This document shows, in pieces, positions 24,308-35,299 of a DNA stretch of 64,000 nt; positions within the stretch are counted from its first letter, which is position 1, and every line of letters starts with the position of its first letter. This DNA is from Halocaridina rubra. Its lineage: Eukaryota; Arthropoda; Malacostraca; Decapoda; Atyidae. The notes beneath the pieces are model-generated. The model was given only the letters and a program-made list of their open reading frames with translations. It made no database searches and was not told where the DNA came from. Made by a program: the position numbers and the translations under genes. Where the stretch lies: the NCBI GenBank assembly GCA_037179515.1, contig JAXCGZ010011639.1, positions 21,453 through 85,452 of the forward strand, given 5' to 3'.

Positions 24308-27300
24308 TTAAAGATTTTTATTTTTTTTATGAGTGTGACACCAGGACAGGCAGAACTGCCCTCATCAATAAAGGCCCGGGCACGAGAAAATGCCAAGATG
24401 AAGGAAAAGAAAAAGGTTAAGGACAAGGCAGAGATGAGGTAATGTCACACAAAGGAAAACGAGAGACAGAAAAAAACAGTCAAAGTACAGAGGACCCAGA
24501 GATATGGAGGACTAGGCTCTGACATGATGATAGGTCTGCTTTTTGAAGGATGAGAGGTCATAAGAATTAGGAAAGACAGAAGGAGGAAAAGAGTTCCAGA
24601 GTCTGGAGGTAGATGGGAATAAGCAGTCGCTGCATCGACCAATCCACAAGCAACAACTCTCCACACAGTACCTGTAAGATGAGGCCTCTTGGCGAGTGTT
24701 ACGGTGCCTCGGCAGTGGGGGAGGATGCAACTCGCCAACTCATCAGAACAGCGATTGAAGTAGTAGCGATAGAAGAGCGAAAGAGAAGATACCTTATGGT
24801 GAAGAGAGAGAGAATCCAGATTAGATGTAAGAGAAGGATCATTAATGAGTCTGACTGCCTTACATTCAACCCTATCAAGAAGATAAGTATAAGAAGAAGC
24901 ACCCCATATGTGTGAGCAGTATTCTAAACAGGGACGGACAAGACTTTTGTAAATTTTAAGTAACTGCAAAGAGGAAAAGTAATTACGAAAATGAAACAAA
25001 AATCCCAATTTTTTGGATGAAGATTTAGAAATTTGGATAATGTGATTCCTCTAAGACAAGTTAGAGGCGATATGGATTCCTAATATATTGATAGAGTTAA
25101 GAGGGTAAATTTCATTAGTTTCGAAGAAATTGGGTTATCAGGAGGAGAAGAAGATAAAGAGATAGCCAGAAACTGTCTTGGAGGCATTGAATTTAACTAA
25201 ATTTTGAGTGCCCCACTCGGATACTCTCTGCAAATCAAAGTTAAGAGTAGAAGAAAGAGTGATACGAGGCTGATTACGAGTAACAGATGAAGGTTTTGAA
25301 GAAAAGGCAGAGGAAGGGTGAAGGGTAGAATCATCAGCAAAGGCATGAAGAAGAGAGGAAGATGGGGATTGTAGACAATCATTGATAAAGACAAGGAACA
25401 GAGTAGGTGAAAGAACAGAGCCCTGTGGAACACCACTGGTAATAGAGAAAGGGCTAGATGTCGTGCCATCAACAACTACAGATATAAAGCTTTCAGTAAG
25501 AAAACTGGAAATCAGAGAACAGAAAGAAGGGGTAAAGCCATAGGCAGGGAGTTTGGCCAACAGAGCCTTTTGCTAGACTCTGTCAAAAGCTTTAGAGATA
25601 TCAAGGGCGACGACAAAGGATTCCCCATAGTTCCTCAGAGAAGATGACCATACCTGAGTAAGATAGGACAGGAGATCACCAGTGGATCTTGCCTTGTGGA
25701 AGCCGTACTGGTAGTCGGAGATAAGTGAGTTAGATTCAAGGCGTTTCAAGAAGTGAGCATTGAACAAAGTTTCGAAAACTTTAGCAATAGAGGAGGTTAG
25801 GGCAATAGGTCGGTAGTTAGAAGGAATAGAGCAGTCACCCTTCTTAGGAACAGATTGAACTAGAGCATGCTTCCAAGATGAAGGATAGATACTGGTTTTT
25901 AGAATGAGGTGAAGAAGACGGCAAAACACGGGAGCCAGCTCATCTGCAAACTCCTTAAGGAACTTTGCAGGGATACCATCGGGACCAGATGCCTTGTTCG
26001 TCTTTAGCGAGCGAAGAACCTTATGAGCTTTGCATGAAAAAAGGATATGGAAGGGCATAGGGTTAGAGAGGGGTAAAGATTGATGAACAGGTGTGCTGGA
26101 ATCGTTTAAAGAAGAATTGGCAGAAAAATGAGAGCCAAAGAGACTGGCTTTATCAGTGGGAGAACAAGCTATAGAACCATCAGAATGAATGAGAGGGGGA
26201 AAGCTTGAGTTACAGAAGTTTTTGGAGAGGTTTTTGGCTAAGGACCAGAAGCATTTGTCAGTGGGAGTGGAGTTAAGGTCATCAGCTTTCCTTCTTATAA
26301 AGGAAGCCTTAGACCTTCAAATCTGAGCAGTACAGCGATTCCTAGCTACAATAAAAGCAGAGCGAGTTAAATCGGAAGGAGAGGCTTGGTAAGATCGGTG
26401 TTGCCCGATTTCTAGCCTGGATAGCCATGGAGCAGGCACAGTCAAAATCAAGGTTTAGGGGGAGAGAAAGTTTTTGTAGAAGAGGGGATGTACGCCTCCA
26501 TATCTGCGGTCATGAATTCGGCAACTTTTAAAGCTACCTGATCAGGGTTGCGGGACCAAAAGCAGTAGTCATCCCATGGGAAGTCAAAGAGAAAGTTACA
26601 CAAATTTCCATGTTGGGTACGCTCAAAGTGCCAAAGGCGGCACTAAGTAGGAGGGCTTGGTGGAGAGGGAGCGAAAGTGGGAGAGACTGAGATCGCAGAG
26701 TGGTCAAATTTACCAAGAGGGGAAAGCATGGAATAAGAGTAGTTTGAAGGGTTTGAAGTAAAAAGTAGGTCAAGAGTGTTTGCAGCATGTTCGTGACGAT
26801 CAGGAACATGAGTAGGATGTTTGATAATTTGCTCCAGATCATGAGTAATAGAGAAAGCCACGGCCTCGCTTCCTCCCACATTAGTGTGAGAAGAATGAAG
26901 CCACTGACTGTGGTGTACAATGAAGTCTCCAATGTAAAGAACTTCGGCAAGTGGGTGAGAAGATAGCAAGGACTAATGGCACGAGAACAGATATTCAAAG
27001 AAAGACATAAACTCGGTGGAGTTTGGAGAACAGTAGCAGAAGCAAAGGAAGATAGTGGTAGTGGAAAGAGAGACTTTTAGCCAGAGAACACCAAAGTCAG
27101 GAGATTCTAGGGTCATGAGCCTCACAGTAGGAGTGTTAGTGTTGCAGTATGCACAGACCCCACCTTTGGAACGAAAACGAGTATACAGATTATAGTGAGA
27201 GATTTGAAATGGCTCAGTGGAAGCATGTATAGGCAGCTGGGTTTCAGATAGGAGGAGGAAGTTAGGGAGGAAAGTACCCAAGTGCTGTTCTACAGACAAA

Positions 27301-27775
27301 AGATTAGAGTTCAGCCCACGAATGTTAGAATAGTGAAGAGTGAAAGAATCAGATCTATCGGGAGGTGCAAGGTTAAGGGCAAAACCATCACTACCACCAG
27401 GCGTGTTTGCCCTCAAACCAATAGTGGAGTCAACATGATTCCGGGAGATTCCTCGCACCCCTCTATGCCGAGTACTGGGCGCCATTAGCTGTGGACCTTC
27501 CATAAATAATAACAAATGTGAGGAAAAAGAAAGAAAAAGAGACAGATGTGGGGAATGTTGTGACTTGTCAAATGTAATGGAATAGCAAGAGATGTGTAAT
27601 GAATACGCCAGAATATTCAGTGTAGATGTAGGCATGAGAAAAGAACCGTCCTGAAGGAAGACTCAAGCCGGAACTTTCTGGACCAGTCCTAGTTGCATCC
27701 TAATACCCTCGGTTGTAGTCTTTCAACGGGCGGCTGGTGCCATAGCAAACCTACTGATCATTTACAAAGAAATGC
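24308..27775 (-). mobile_element. Jockey-like LINE, nearly full length (about 3.5 kb), inactivated
   Basis: Minus strand, 5' to 3': endonuclease remnants in two frames (27635-26534; FTLHYSNIRGLNSNL, LLLSETQL, GGVCAYC, YIGDFIVHHSQW), then reverse transcriptase (26058-25573: LKTNKASGPDGIP, NYRPIALTS, QYGFHKARST, ALDISKAFDRV; 25560-25138: [23 protein letters not shown]), then the C-terminal domain (25008-24445) and an A-tail at about 24310-24332. A stop follows the AFDRV block and several frameshifts occur. TGTACAGTA is repeated exactly at 24299-24307 and 27776-27784, consistent with a target-site duplication. It lies antisense in the host intron. Confidence 0.85.
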
Positions 27776-28121
27776 TGTACAGTAAACAAGTTAACGCACT
27801 CTATTATTGTCTTTCTTGCTCTTTTGGGAGTAGAGCACTTCCACAGTCTTTTCCTGGGCGTTTACTGGCCATGATAGATGAATAAAAATATGCAAAGAAC
27901 CACAGGAAGCACAAAGCTTACCATAACAACTGTTAGAACAAGCGATATATCCACACAGTATTCTGGGTGAAGAGAGACTGAAGTACATGGCAACAAGGCA
28001 GGAAACTGCCTCTAGGGCGGTCGCTTAGTTCCTAAACAACCATTTTTTTTTTCACGTGCATTATTTGTGGAATTCGAGTTTTTTACTATTATTTTCAAGA
28101 CGCATTATTCCAAATTAGTTT

Positions 28122-28960
28122 AGTTTAAATTCACGTAAATTACGAGGTGACTGTATTTTGTTGCTACAACGCAACTCCCATAAATTATTAATTAATAAAT
28201 TTTTTAACCTATTTGGTTTGTGTGATATATAAAAACTTACCGCCCTGAACAGTGTGTGAATGTGGCAGACGAATACATATCAAGCTGCACTGTTGTGCAT
28301 AGATATATCAAGTCAATGGTTTTATTTATATTTTTGTTTATGTATGTGGTTATTTGAAGTAATTATATTGAATATATTTACAAAATTACAAAATATACAG
28401 TCATAAATACAATCTTCATGCAGAGCAGTTTGTTGAGTGTGGCAAATTTGTTTAGTTTAAATTCATGTAAATCGTGAGGTGACTGTATTTTGTCGTGACA
28501 ATGCAACTCCCATAAATTATTAATAAATAATTTTTTTAACCTATTTGGTTTGTGTGGTATATACAAACTTAGCTTGCTGAACAGTGTGTGAATGTGGCAA
28601 ACGAATACACGTCAAGCTGCACTGCTGTGTATGTATATATCAAGTTAATGGTTTTATTTATTTATATATTTGTGTATGTGGTTATCTGAAGGCATTGAAT
28701 TGATTATATTTACAAAATTACAAAATATATAGTCATAAATACGATCTTCATGCGGAGCAATTTGTTGAGCGTGGCATAATAAACGTCTCATGGTGCATTG
28801 TTGTATACGTATATATCAAGTTAATGGTTTTATTTACTTATTTGGATATGTATTCGGTTATTTAAAGGAATAGGATTGAATTTATTCACAAACTTACCAT
28901 ATACATAGTCATATATACGATTTTTATGAAGAACAGAGTGTTGAGTGTGGCTAAAGAATA
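28122..28960. repeat. About 330-bp tandem satellite, 2.5 copies
   Basis: The unit begins near TTTAGTTTAAATTCACGTAA and includes ATGCAACTCCCATAAATTATT, ATTTGGTTTGTGTG, CAAGCTGCACTG and CAGTCATAAATACAATCTTC. The second unit starts near 28454 and a partial third runs from about 28780. Copies differ by roughly 10 percent by eye. Confidence 0.85.
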
Positions 28961-29055
28961 TGTCGTCACATGTCATTAAAATGATAAGAGGAAGAAAAAC
29001 TGTCGATCAGTTCTCGCTTGTATGCCATATTGGCCACATGCTCATCCGCTCCTTG

Positions 29056-31311
29056 TGCAAATTGCATTTTCTTAGATATTCAGAAGGCATTTCATACAGT
29101 CCCATGTGGGAGACTTATTAAGAAGCAGAAAATAATGACAAGAATAGGTAGAAATGTCTTGGAATGGATAAAAACTTACTTAGAGGGAATGGAACATAGG
29201 GTTAGAGTAAGATAATCAGACTTTCAATGGTGAAGGGTTAGTAGTGGGGTTCCACAGGGTTCAGGTTTAGGGCCACTTCTGTTCCTCGTATACGTAAATG
29301 ACCTAACAGAGTCTGTAAATTCATTCTTGAATGTGTTTGCAAATGATGCAAAGATTGTGGAGAAAGTAAGAGAGAGGAACAATGGTAGAGAACTTCAGGA
29401 AGACCTAATTAGGCTACATGAACTTCAATACAGTGCTCCCTCGCTTATCGTGGGAGTTCGGTTCCGGGACCAGCCACGAAAGGTGAGAATCCGCGAAGTA
29501 GGAGCACAATATTTATTACAAGTATTTCACATTTATTTGTACCTTTACTCTATAAACCCTCCCTGCACTGTTAACGACTCACCCATTACTTTATTAATAA
29601 CAGCGTGCAAGCGTAAATTTATATAAATGTGATATTATGAAGAGAATTGAAAAAGAGCATTAAGAACAAACAGCAAACAAACTTTCGATATAATATCGTC
29701 TGGGAAATAGTGTGTAGGGAATATATATATTTCATTTAAGTTTTCCATATACAGTACGATATACGTCTTCTTTGTAACGAATTGTATAGTTCTCTTATTG
29801 TCTCAGCTGACTTTGTTTACGTTAAGATTTCGTGTTTAGAACCAAGGAATATTAATAATACTATCATCTTGAAAATTAGATAAACCCCATATAGGATGAG
29901 TAAATAAATATTTTATGAGTAAGATATTGTGCCGGAATAGTGATAAGCATCAGCTGATACGGAAGCGACAAAACGTTTTGGTCAGAGGTTCTTTCTCCCG
30001 CATCCTCTTCCTCTTCTACCACTTAATGTGATTGAATATTATGAAGAGAACTGAAAAAAAGCATTAAGAATTAACAGCAAACAAACTTGCGATATAATAT
30101 CGTCAGGGAAATAGCGTGCAAGGGTGTATCAGCTGATACGGGAAAAGCACACAAGGTGTACTATAATCTTGAAAATTAAATAAACCCCATATAGGGTGAG
30201 TAAATAAATATTTTATAAGTAAGATATTGTGCCTGAATAGTGATAAGCATCATCTAATATAGAAGCGGCAAAACGTTTTGGTTAGAGGTTCGTTCTCCCG
30301 CATCTTCCTCCTCTTCTACTGCTTAATGCGATCAAATATTATGAAGAGAATTGAAAAAAGCATTAAGAACAAACAGCAAACAACTTGCGATATAATATCA
30401 TCAGGGAAATAGCGTGTTAGGATGCATCAGCTGATACGGAGGCGGCAAAACGTTTACATCCTAGTGCTCAAATATAGAATATACCCAGAAAATCTGAGAT
30501 ATAAAGTACATATGCTTGCCAAAAAAATCCGTGATCCACTGAATTCGCAGAAGGTGAATTGCGATATAGAGAGGGATTACTGTACTTTAAATTGTAAGGT
30601 AATGAGAATGGGTACAAGTGCGAGAAGGCCTATGTTTGGATTCTCGATTGGGCAGGTGCAGAGTAAAGACATTGACAGATTTGTCTCCAGAAATGCATAT
30701 AAATGGCATAGTAAAGACTGCATATGCTTTTTCAGCAAATGTAAGGGTAACTTTAAGACATATGGATAAGGAAATGTTCTGAAATAATAATGTATTTTAT
30801 GTGTGGCCAAAGCTTGAAAATGCAGCCCCCTTTTGGAATCCGCACTTGAAAAAACGTTTAATAAAACTGGAAATAGTTCAAAGCCATGCCACGAAAATGG
30901 TGCCAGAAATAAGCAATCTCAGTTATGAGGAGGGGCTGAGGTATTTAGACTTATCATCACTTGAAGCTAAAAGACTTAAAGGGGATATGATGATGATGGT
31001 TTTTAAATGCTCTCATGGTTTTGACAGAGTGAATAGGGATCGATGTCTTTATATGGCTTGCACTAGAACTAGCGGACGTAGCTTGAAACTTCGTAAGAAA
31101 ACTTCTTTGCAGGATGTAAGGAAGTACTTTTTTAGTGTAAGAATAGTTGATGATTGGAATTCGCTAAGCGAGAAAGTAGTTAATGCTAACTTTATTCTTA
31201 GTCTGAAGGACGAATATGATAAGTATCAATGAATAAAAAAATGGAACCCACTAGGAGACGGGAAGTTACGAGTATAGGGCTCTTTCCTGTAAGCATAATT
31301 AGGTAATCACA
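29056..31311 (+). mobile_element. CR1-like LINE fragment, split by a pogo/Tigger-like element
   Basis: 29056-29430 encodes the RT core on the + strand (FLDIQKAFHTVP, VPQG-like block, FANDAKIV). The copy resumes at 30585 ([13 protein letters not shown]) through the C-terminal domain and ends with ATAATTAGGTAATCAC at about 31296-31311. It is 66 bp from the nucleotidyltransferase exon. FADD is mutated to FAND. Confidence 0.88.
29431..30582. mobile_element. Nonautonomous pogo/Tigger-like element with TA target duplication
   Basis: 1,152 bp bounded by CAGTGCTCCCTCGCTTATCG at the left and, on the opposite strand, CAGTAATCCCTCTCTATATC at the right, flanked by TA (29429-29430, 30583-30584). Removing it restores the CR1 reading across TTCAATA. 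It has no transposase. Inside are an approximately 295-bp repeat (AAATAAACCCCATATAGG near 29880 and 30178) and copies of the sequence that forms the 180-bp satellite at 59.3-61.5 kb. Confidence 0.85.
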
Positions 31312-31377
31312 TGAACCAGTTCATATATAGCTTATGTATTTATATGACTTCATATTTTTTTTCTCTCTCTCTAACAG

Positions 31378-33546
31378 GTGATGTTTTGTGAGGATTACCG
31401 TCATTTAGATAGATTAATGGAAAAGTCGAAAGAAAAGAGCGATAAGAAAGATCTCCAGCGAATCATCATATTATTCATGGTATTGCATCTTGCCCATATA
31501 TCACACAGCAACAAGGATAAATGGAAATCTTATTTTGATTTCATCATGAAGACGTTTTCTGAAATGCCAGTAGGCAGTGATAATTGGATGTGCACATTAA
31601 AATTGGACTTAGAAAATAATGTTGTAACAGAAAGTACATTTATTCATAGCTCAAATATAAGAGAGGACATTGAAAAAGTACACAGAAAGATAGGCATTAT
31701 GGATGCCAGAAAAAAATATGAATTGGATGAAACAGAAGATCATTTTTACGCCCTTTATGATATTTTCGATAAAAATTATGGTAATTTCGAAAGCAAATCA
31801 TTCAAATTCACAGACATGGGAACATTGATTAAAAAAGCGTTTAGAATTAGTTGTGAGGACCATTTACCACTATTCTTACATTTATTAATAACTATAGCTC
31901 ATGTAGATATGAACATGATTCTTAATGAAGTATGTCAGACTAAACCTTTGCACCACGCAGCTCGACATGATAACATTTCTGCCGTTGCTTACTTGATGGA
32001 TCGAGGAGCTTCATCTTTAGTTGAAGATTGTAATGGAATTTTGCCTGTGTATTATGCTTTTATGTGTGGACATTCGAGATTAGGAGATTATCTTCTTGAT
32101 CGCATGAAGAACGTGGAAAAAGTATCAGCCTGTGAAGTAACACATGAAGATAGCAATCAAAATTACTCCCAAAAAGCCTACACCTCAAGTGCCATGTCAC
32201 AGAACAGCAAATCTGAGCAGATAAATAATATAGAAAAAAAGGCATTAGAGTTTTGGAATGCTCACAAGAAATATTTAGAGTACTATTCACTAAACCATAA
32301 AGATATTTCACAGACAAGACAATTACAAATACAAAATTATGAACAGTTATTGAGTGATCGTCTAAATGCAGTTAGAAAAATATGGGAACAGGAAGGAATA
32401 CGAGCCACTGTAACTAAATATAAAGTTGAATATAAAGATGAAGCTGAGAAAGTTAAGACTGTTGTTGGAAATTTTTTAAATGACTTGAAATTAAGAATTG
32501 CCTCTGAAAATATTTTTTTTGCTGGAGATTTAGAGTTTGTTGGAAGCTCTGAAGACAATGTTCGGCAATATTGTCCTGATGAGTATGACTGTAATTTGTA
32601 TTTAAATAACATCAGTGCTTATCCTGATGGTGGATTGAAATGTGACTTACTAGAATATACTCCTGATGAAGCAAAGCTACATGATCACAATATGTACTTG
32701 AAACTTTATTCTTTGGTAGAACACTTAAGAGAAAATATTAAAGGGTCAGTGTTTCTTGAACGCTTTTATGACACTGTGGAAGCATCGTTGAAGAAACTTG
32801 ATCTCAGCAATCATCAGCTGCAATTAATACTTCCTGGAATAAAGAGAACTCAGGTTGGAGTTGCTCTATGTTTACTATGGCAGGGAGAAAAATACCCAAT
32901 GCTTTTAGTTGATGTGGACCTTGTTCCCACCATTAAAATGCCTTGGCCAAATAATCTCAGGAAACCCAAGTGTGCTATACATGAAAGAGATTTTAATGAA
33001 GTTTATGTAAATAGCTTGGGAAATGGAGAGTTTAGGTTCTCATTTGGTAAAGCAGAGACTGCTTTGATGAAAACACTTCCAGAGGAAAAGCGAGAAGTGT
33101 ACTTGGCCTGTAAGTTTATACTCTCAACATTCAAAACTGAAAACTGGGTCCCCAATCAATTAAAAGCAGCATATAAGTACTGGGACAGTCAGATATTTTC
33201 ACTTTCTTCCAAAGGTGGCTTTGCTCTGAAGAACTCCTTCTTTCGTGAGTTAGAAGAGGTCACTGATTCTCATGAATGGCATGCCAGAAATCTCCTTAAT
33301 AGGATGTGTTCTATATTCAAAAGAATGTGTGAAGAAATTGTGGATCCCAGCACATTAGTAGTCCAAAGAGAGAATGAAAGCCATCTTAGTTCTCACAGAG
33401 ATGAAAAAGAAAACCTTCCATCCGTTGCTGCAAAAAGGGTTAGAGCTTACTTTGGAGGAGATGCAGAGAAGTCTTCAATATATCTCATTGCTCCAGAAAT
33501 CCTAAACTTCTTAAGATCTTTAGATCCTACCATTATAAGCTTGTAA
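31378..33546 (+). CDS. Terminal exon: ankyrin repeats plus Mab-21/cGAS-like nucleotidyltransferase domain (cGLR-type)
   Basis: 722 codons to TAA at 33544. Residues 1-160 are an unrecognised helical region. About 170-242 are ankyrins (KPLHHAARHDNISAVAYLMDRG). About 255-388 are mostly helical and end in the spine-like helix that precedes Mab-21/cGAS catalytic cores. The core keeps the nucleotide-binding GSS (389-391), the metal-binding E402 and D404 (DEYD), and a third acidic position D514 within VDLVP (513-517), followed by WPN. A LKNSFFRELEE segment near 620 matches the helical C-terminal lobe. Family knowledge: cGAS and cGLRs make cyclic (di)nucleotides after binding nucleic acid, while many Mab-21 proteins have no proven activity. 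No vertebrate-type His/Cys zinc thumb is visible. Catalysis, ligand and product are inference. An ATG at codon 2 (31381) could start a separate transcript. Confidence 0.87.
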   Translation: MMFCEDYRHLDRLMEKSKEKSDKKDLQRIIILFMVLHLAHISHSNKDKWKSYFDFIMKTFSEMPVGSDNWMCTLKLDLENNVVTESTFIHSSNIREDIEKVHRKIGIMDARKKYELDETEDHFYALYDIFDKNYGNFESKSFKFTDMGTLIKKAFRISCEDHLPLFLHLLITIAHVDMNMILNEVCQTKPLHHAARHDNISAVAYLMDRGASSLVEDCNGILPVYYAFMCGHSRLGDYLLDRMKNVEKVSACEVTHEDSNQNYSQKAYTSSAMSQNSKSEQINNIEKKALEFWNAHKKYLEYYSLNHKDISQTRQLQIQNYEQLLSDRLNAVRKIWEQEGIRATVTKYKVEYKDEAEKVKTVVGNFLNDLKLRIASENIFFAGDLEFVGSSEDNVRQYCPDEYDCNLYLNNISAYPDGGLKCDLLEYTPDEAKLHDHNMYLKLYSLVEHLRENIKGSVFLERFYDTVEASLKKLDLSNHQLQLILPGIKRTQVGVALCLLWQGEKYPMLLVDVDLVPTIKMPWPNNLRKPKCAIHERDFNEVYVNSLGNGEFRFSFGKAETALMKTLPEEKREVYLACKFILSTFKTENWVPNQLKAAYKYWDSQIFSLSSKGGFALKNSFFRELEEVTDSHEWHARNLLNRMCSIFKRMCEEIVDPSTLVVQRENESHLSSHRDEKENLPSVAAKRVRAYFGGDAEKSSIYLIAPEILNFLRSLDPTIISL

Positions 33547-33819
33547 TAATTGCCATCATTAAGTCAGTTAAGATTACTTAATGCTCATATCAGAAAGTAT
33601 TAAAACTTTGTAATTGTAATTGCCCTGGTGACCAAAGCCTCTCGCAAGTTCTTGTGCCTCGTGAGGGGGTAGGGGTTGGTTCTGGCGGTTTGACATCCAT
33701 TGCTGCTCCCCTTGAGGTTTGGAGCTCTAGAGGGTTGACCTACCATGAAGACAATGCCACTGGGAAACTACCTTGTTGCAAGGTATGCATATGTATCATT
33801 AGCCGATCAGTCTTCATAC
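33547..33819. other. 3' flank of the host gene
   Basis: Likely 3' UTR for the first part. A GC-richer stretch at 33640-33780 has no clear coding signal and was not assigned to a repeat family. Confidence 0.4.
33599..33604 (+). promoter_or_regulatory. Possible polyadenylation signal (ATTAAA variant)
   Basis: ATTAAA lies 53 bp after the stop codon of the nucleotidyltransferase exon, followed by a T-rich stretch. It is the only signal-like hexamer in the first 100 bp, and a single hexamer is weak evidence. Confidence 0.35.
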
Positions 33820-34900
33820 ATCAGAAGCTTTACAAATAGAGTCCCTCAAGTACACATAGATTCCTATGCAGATGACATAAAACCCACAAGTGCACATCAA
33901 AATTCAAATGCATTTGCAGACCTCCTCCAGCCCTACCTGTATACTCAAGATATGTGGATAGGTTTGGAAAACAAACTAGTTTCCTATGCTGATGATTTAC
34001 CTTAATTGCTACTGATCCATCCCGAAAATGAGACTAGCCTTTCCTGAGTCTTTGAATGTAGATTTTGCTAGAAATAGAGCTTGGTTCAACATGAAGAGCA
34101 CGAACTTAAAGCCTAATAAAAATATATGATACTAAGTAGGTTCAGGAGCCTTGATTCTCTACATGCTTATCTCTTTATAGATAATGAACCCTTACCATTA
34201 TATAATGTTCTGGGAGTAACTTTTGATAGCAAGTTGACTTTCGAGCAACGTAGTTATTATATATCTTCTTCAACAAAAAAGAAACATTAGTATCTTGGGA
34301 AAGCCTATTAACATTATGATGAATTGTTTTAAGTCTTTTATACATCTTAGTCTGGAATACTGCTCCCTAGTTTTGTTATTGGCAGTATATGTACATCTTA
34401 ATTTACTGGATAAAAATTTTCAGCCAATTAATTTTCTTATTCCTGACTTAGGTAATGACTTATGACACAGATGCACCATTAGCTCGCTATGCTTACTGTA
34501 TGAAATTTATTACAATGTTCTGTTCCGGTTGTACGTCACGGACTCCCTTTTCAACCAAGGGCTTGGATGGTTGCCTTCTTGCGAAGGACTTATTTTGGCA
34601 GATGTAATCGTTACCCTGAGTGCATGCCCTTGCTAACCTCAGACCGTGACAGGGCGCAAAGCCTTGACCTAACGTTTCAGAGTCGCGGACGCTACTGCTT
34701 GAGTCACTGGTCTCTACCTGGCATATTTCCTCCCACATACATTATCAGGAATGCAGCTAGTGACAAAAGCTGTGCATTTTCTTTTGTTAGATTTAATACA
34801 GGTCAGTGCTCAAAATGTTTTATTCCAGCTCCCACTGGAAATTTGAATGAAATGCCCAGCCATTTTGTTGAGTCAATGGAGTTTCAAAGCTTATGCTAAT
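33820..34900 (+). mobile_element. Degenerate LINE reverse transcriptase remnant with nested SINE
   Basis: Scattered frames read SYADD-containing RT (YADDIKPTSAHQN and SYADDL), FNMKSTNLKPNK, NVLGVTFDSKLTFEQ, FIHLSLEYCSLV and, after the SINE, FVRFNTGQCSKCFIPAPTGN. These match the RT palm, thumb and the C-terminal end typical of non-LTR polymerases. Many stops are present. It is a different family from the CR1-like copies. Confidence 0.7.
34516..34710 (-). mobile_element. tRNA-derived SINE, copy 1
   Basis: On the minus strand the head GACTCAAGCAGTAGCGTCC (A-box-like) and the B-box-like region (AAGGCTTTGCGCCC) are followed by a ~110-bp body ending in GTGACGTACAACCGGAA. It interrupts the LINE remnant. 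Three further copies are at 39.5, 43.4 and 55.7 kb. Confidence 0.72.
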
Positions 34901-35106
34901 TACGGATATATTTTTATCAAGCAGACTTAGATGGTATATTTTTCAAAGTTATAGTGGAATAATACCTCTACTGTATTATTGAGTTGTACAAAATTATACA
35001 GTATATTTCTCTATCTTATCGTTTTCATGTCCTCACCAAATTGCTACCCCAGCTGGAGCGATTTGGTTGATAATCTTGATCTTTTCCAGCTGGGTTTGCT
35101 GCTTGG

Positions 35107-35286
<180 letters not shown>

Positions 35287-35299
35287 GTTGGCTGCAGCC

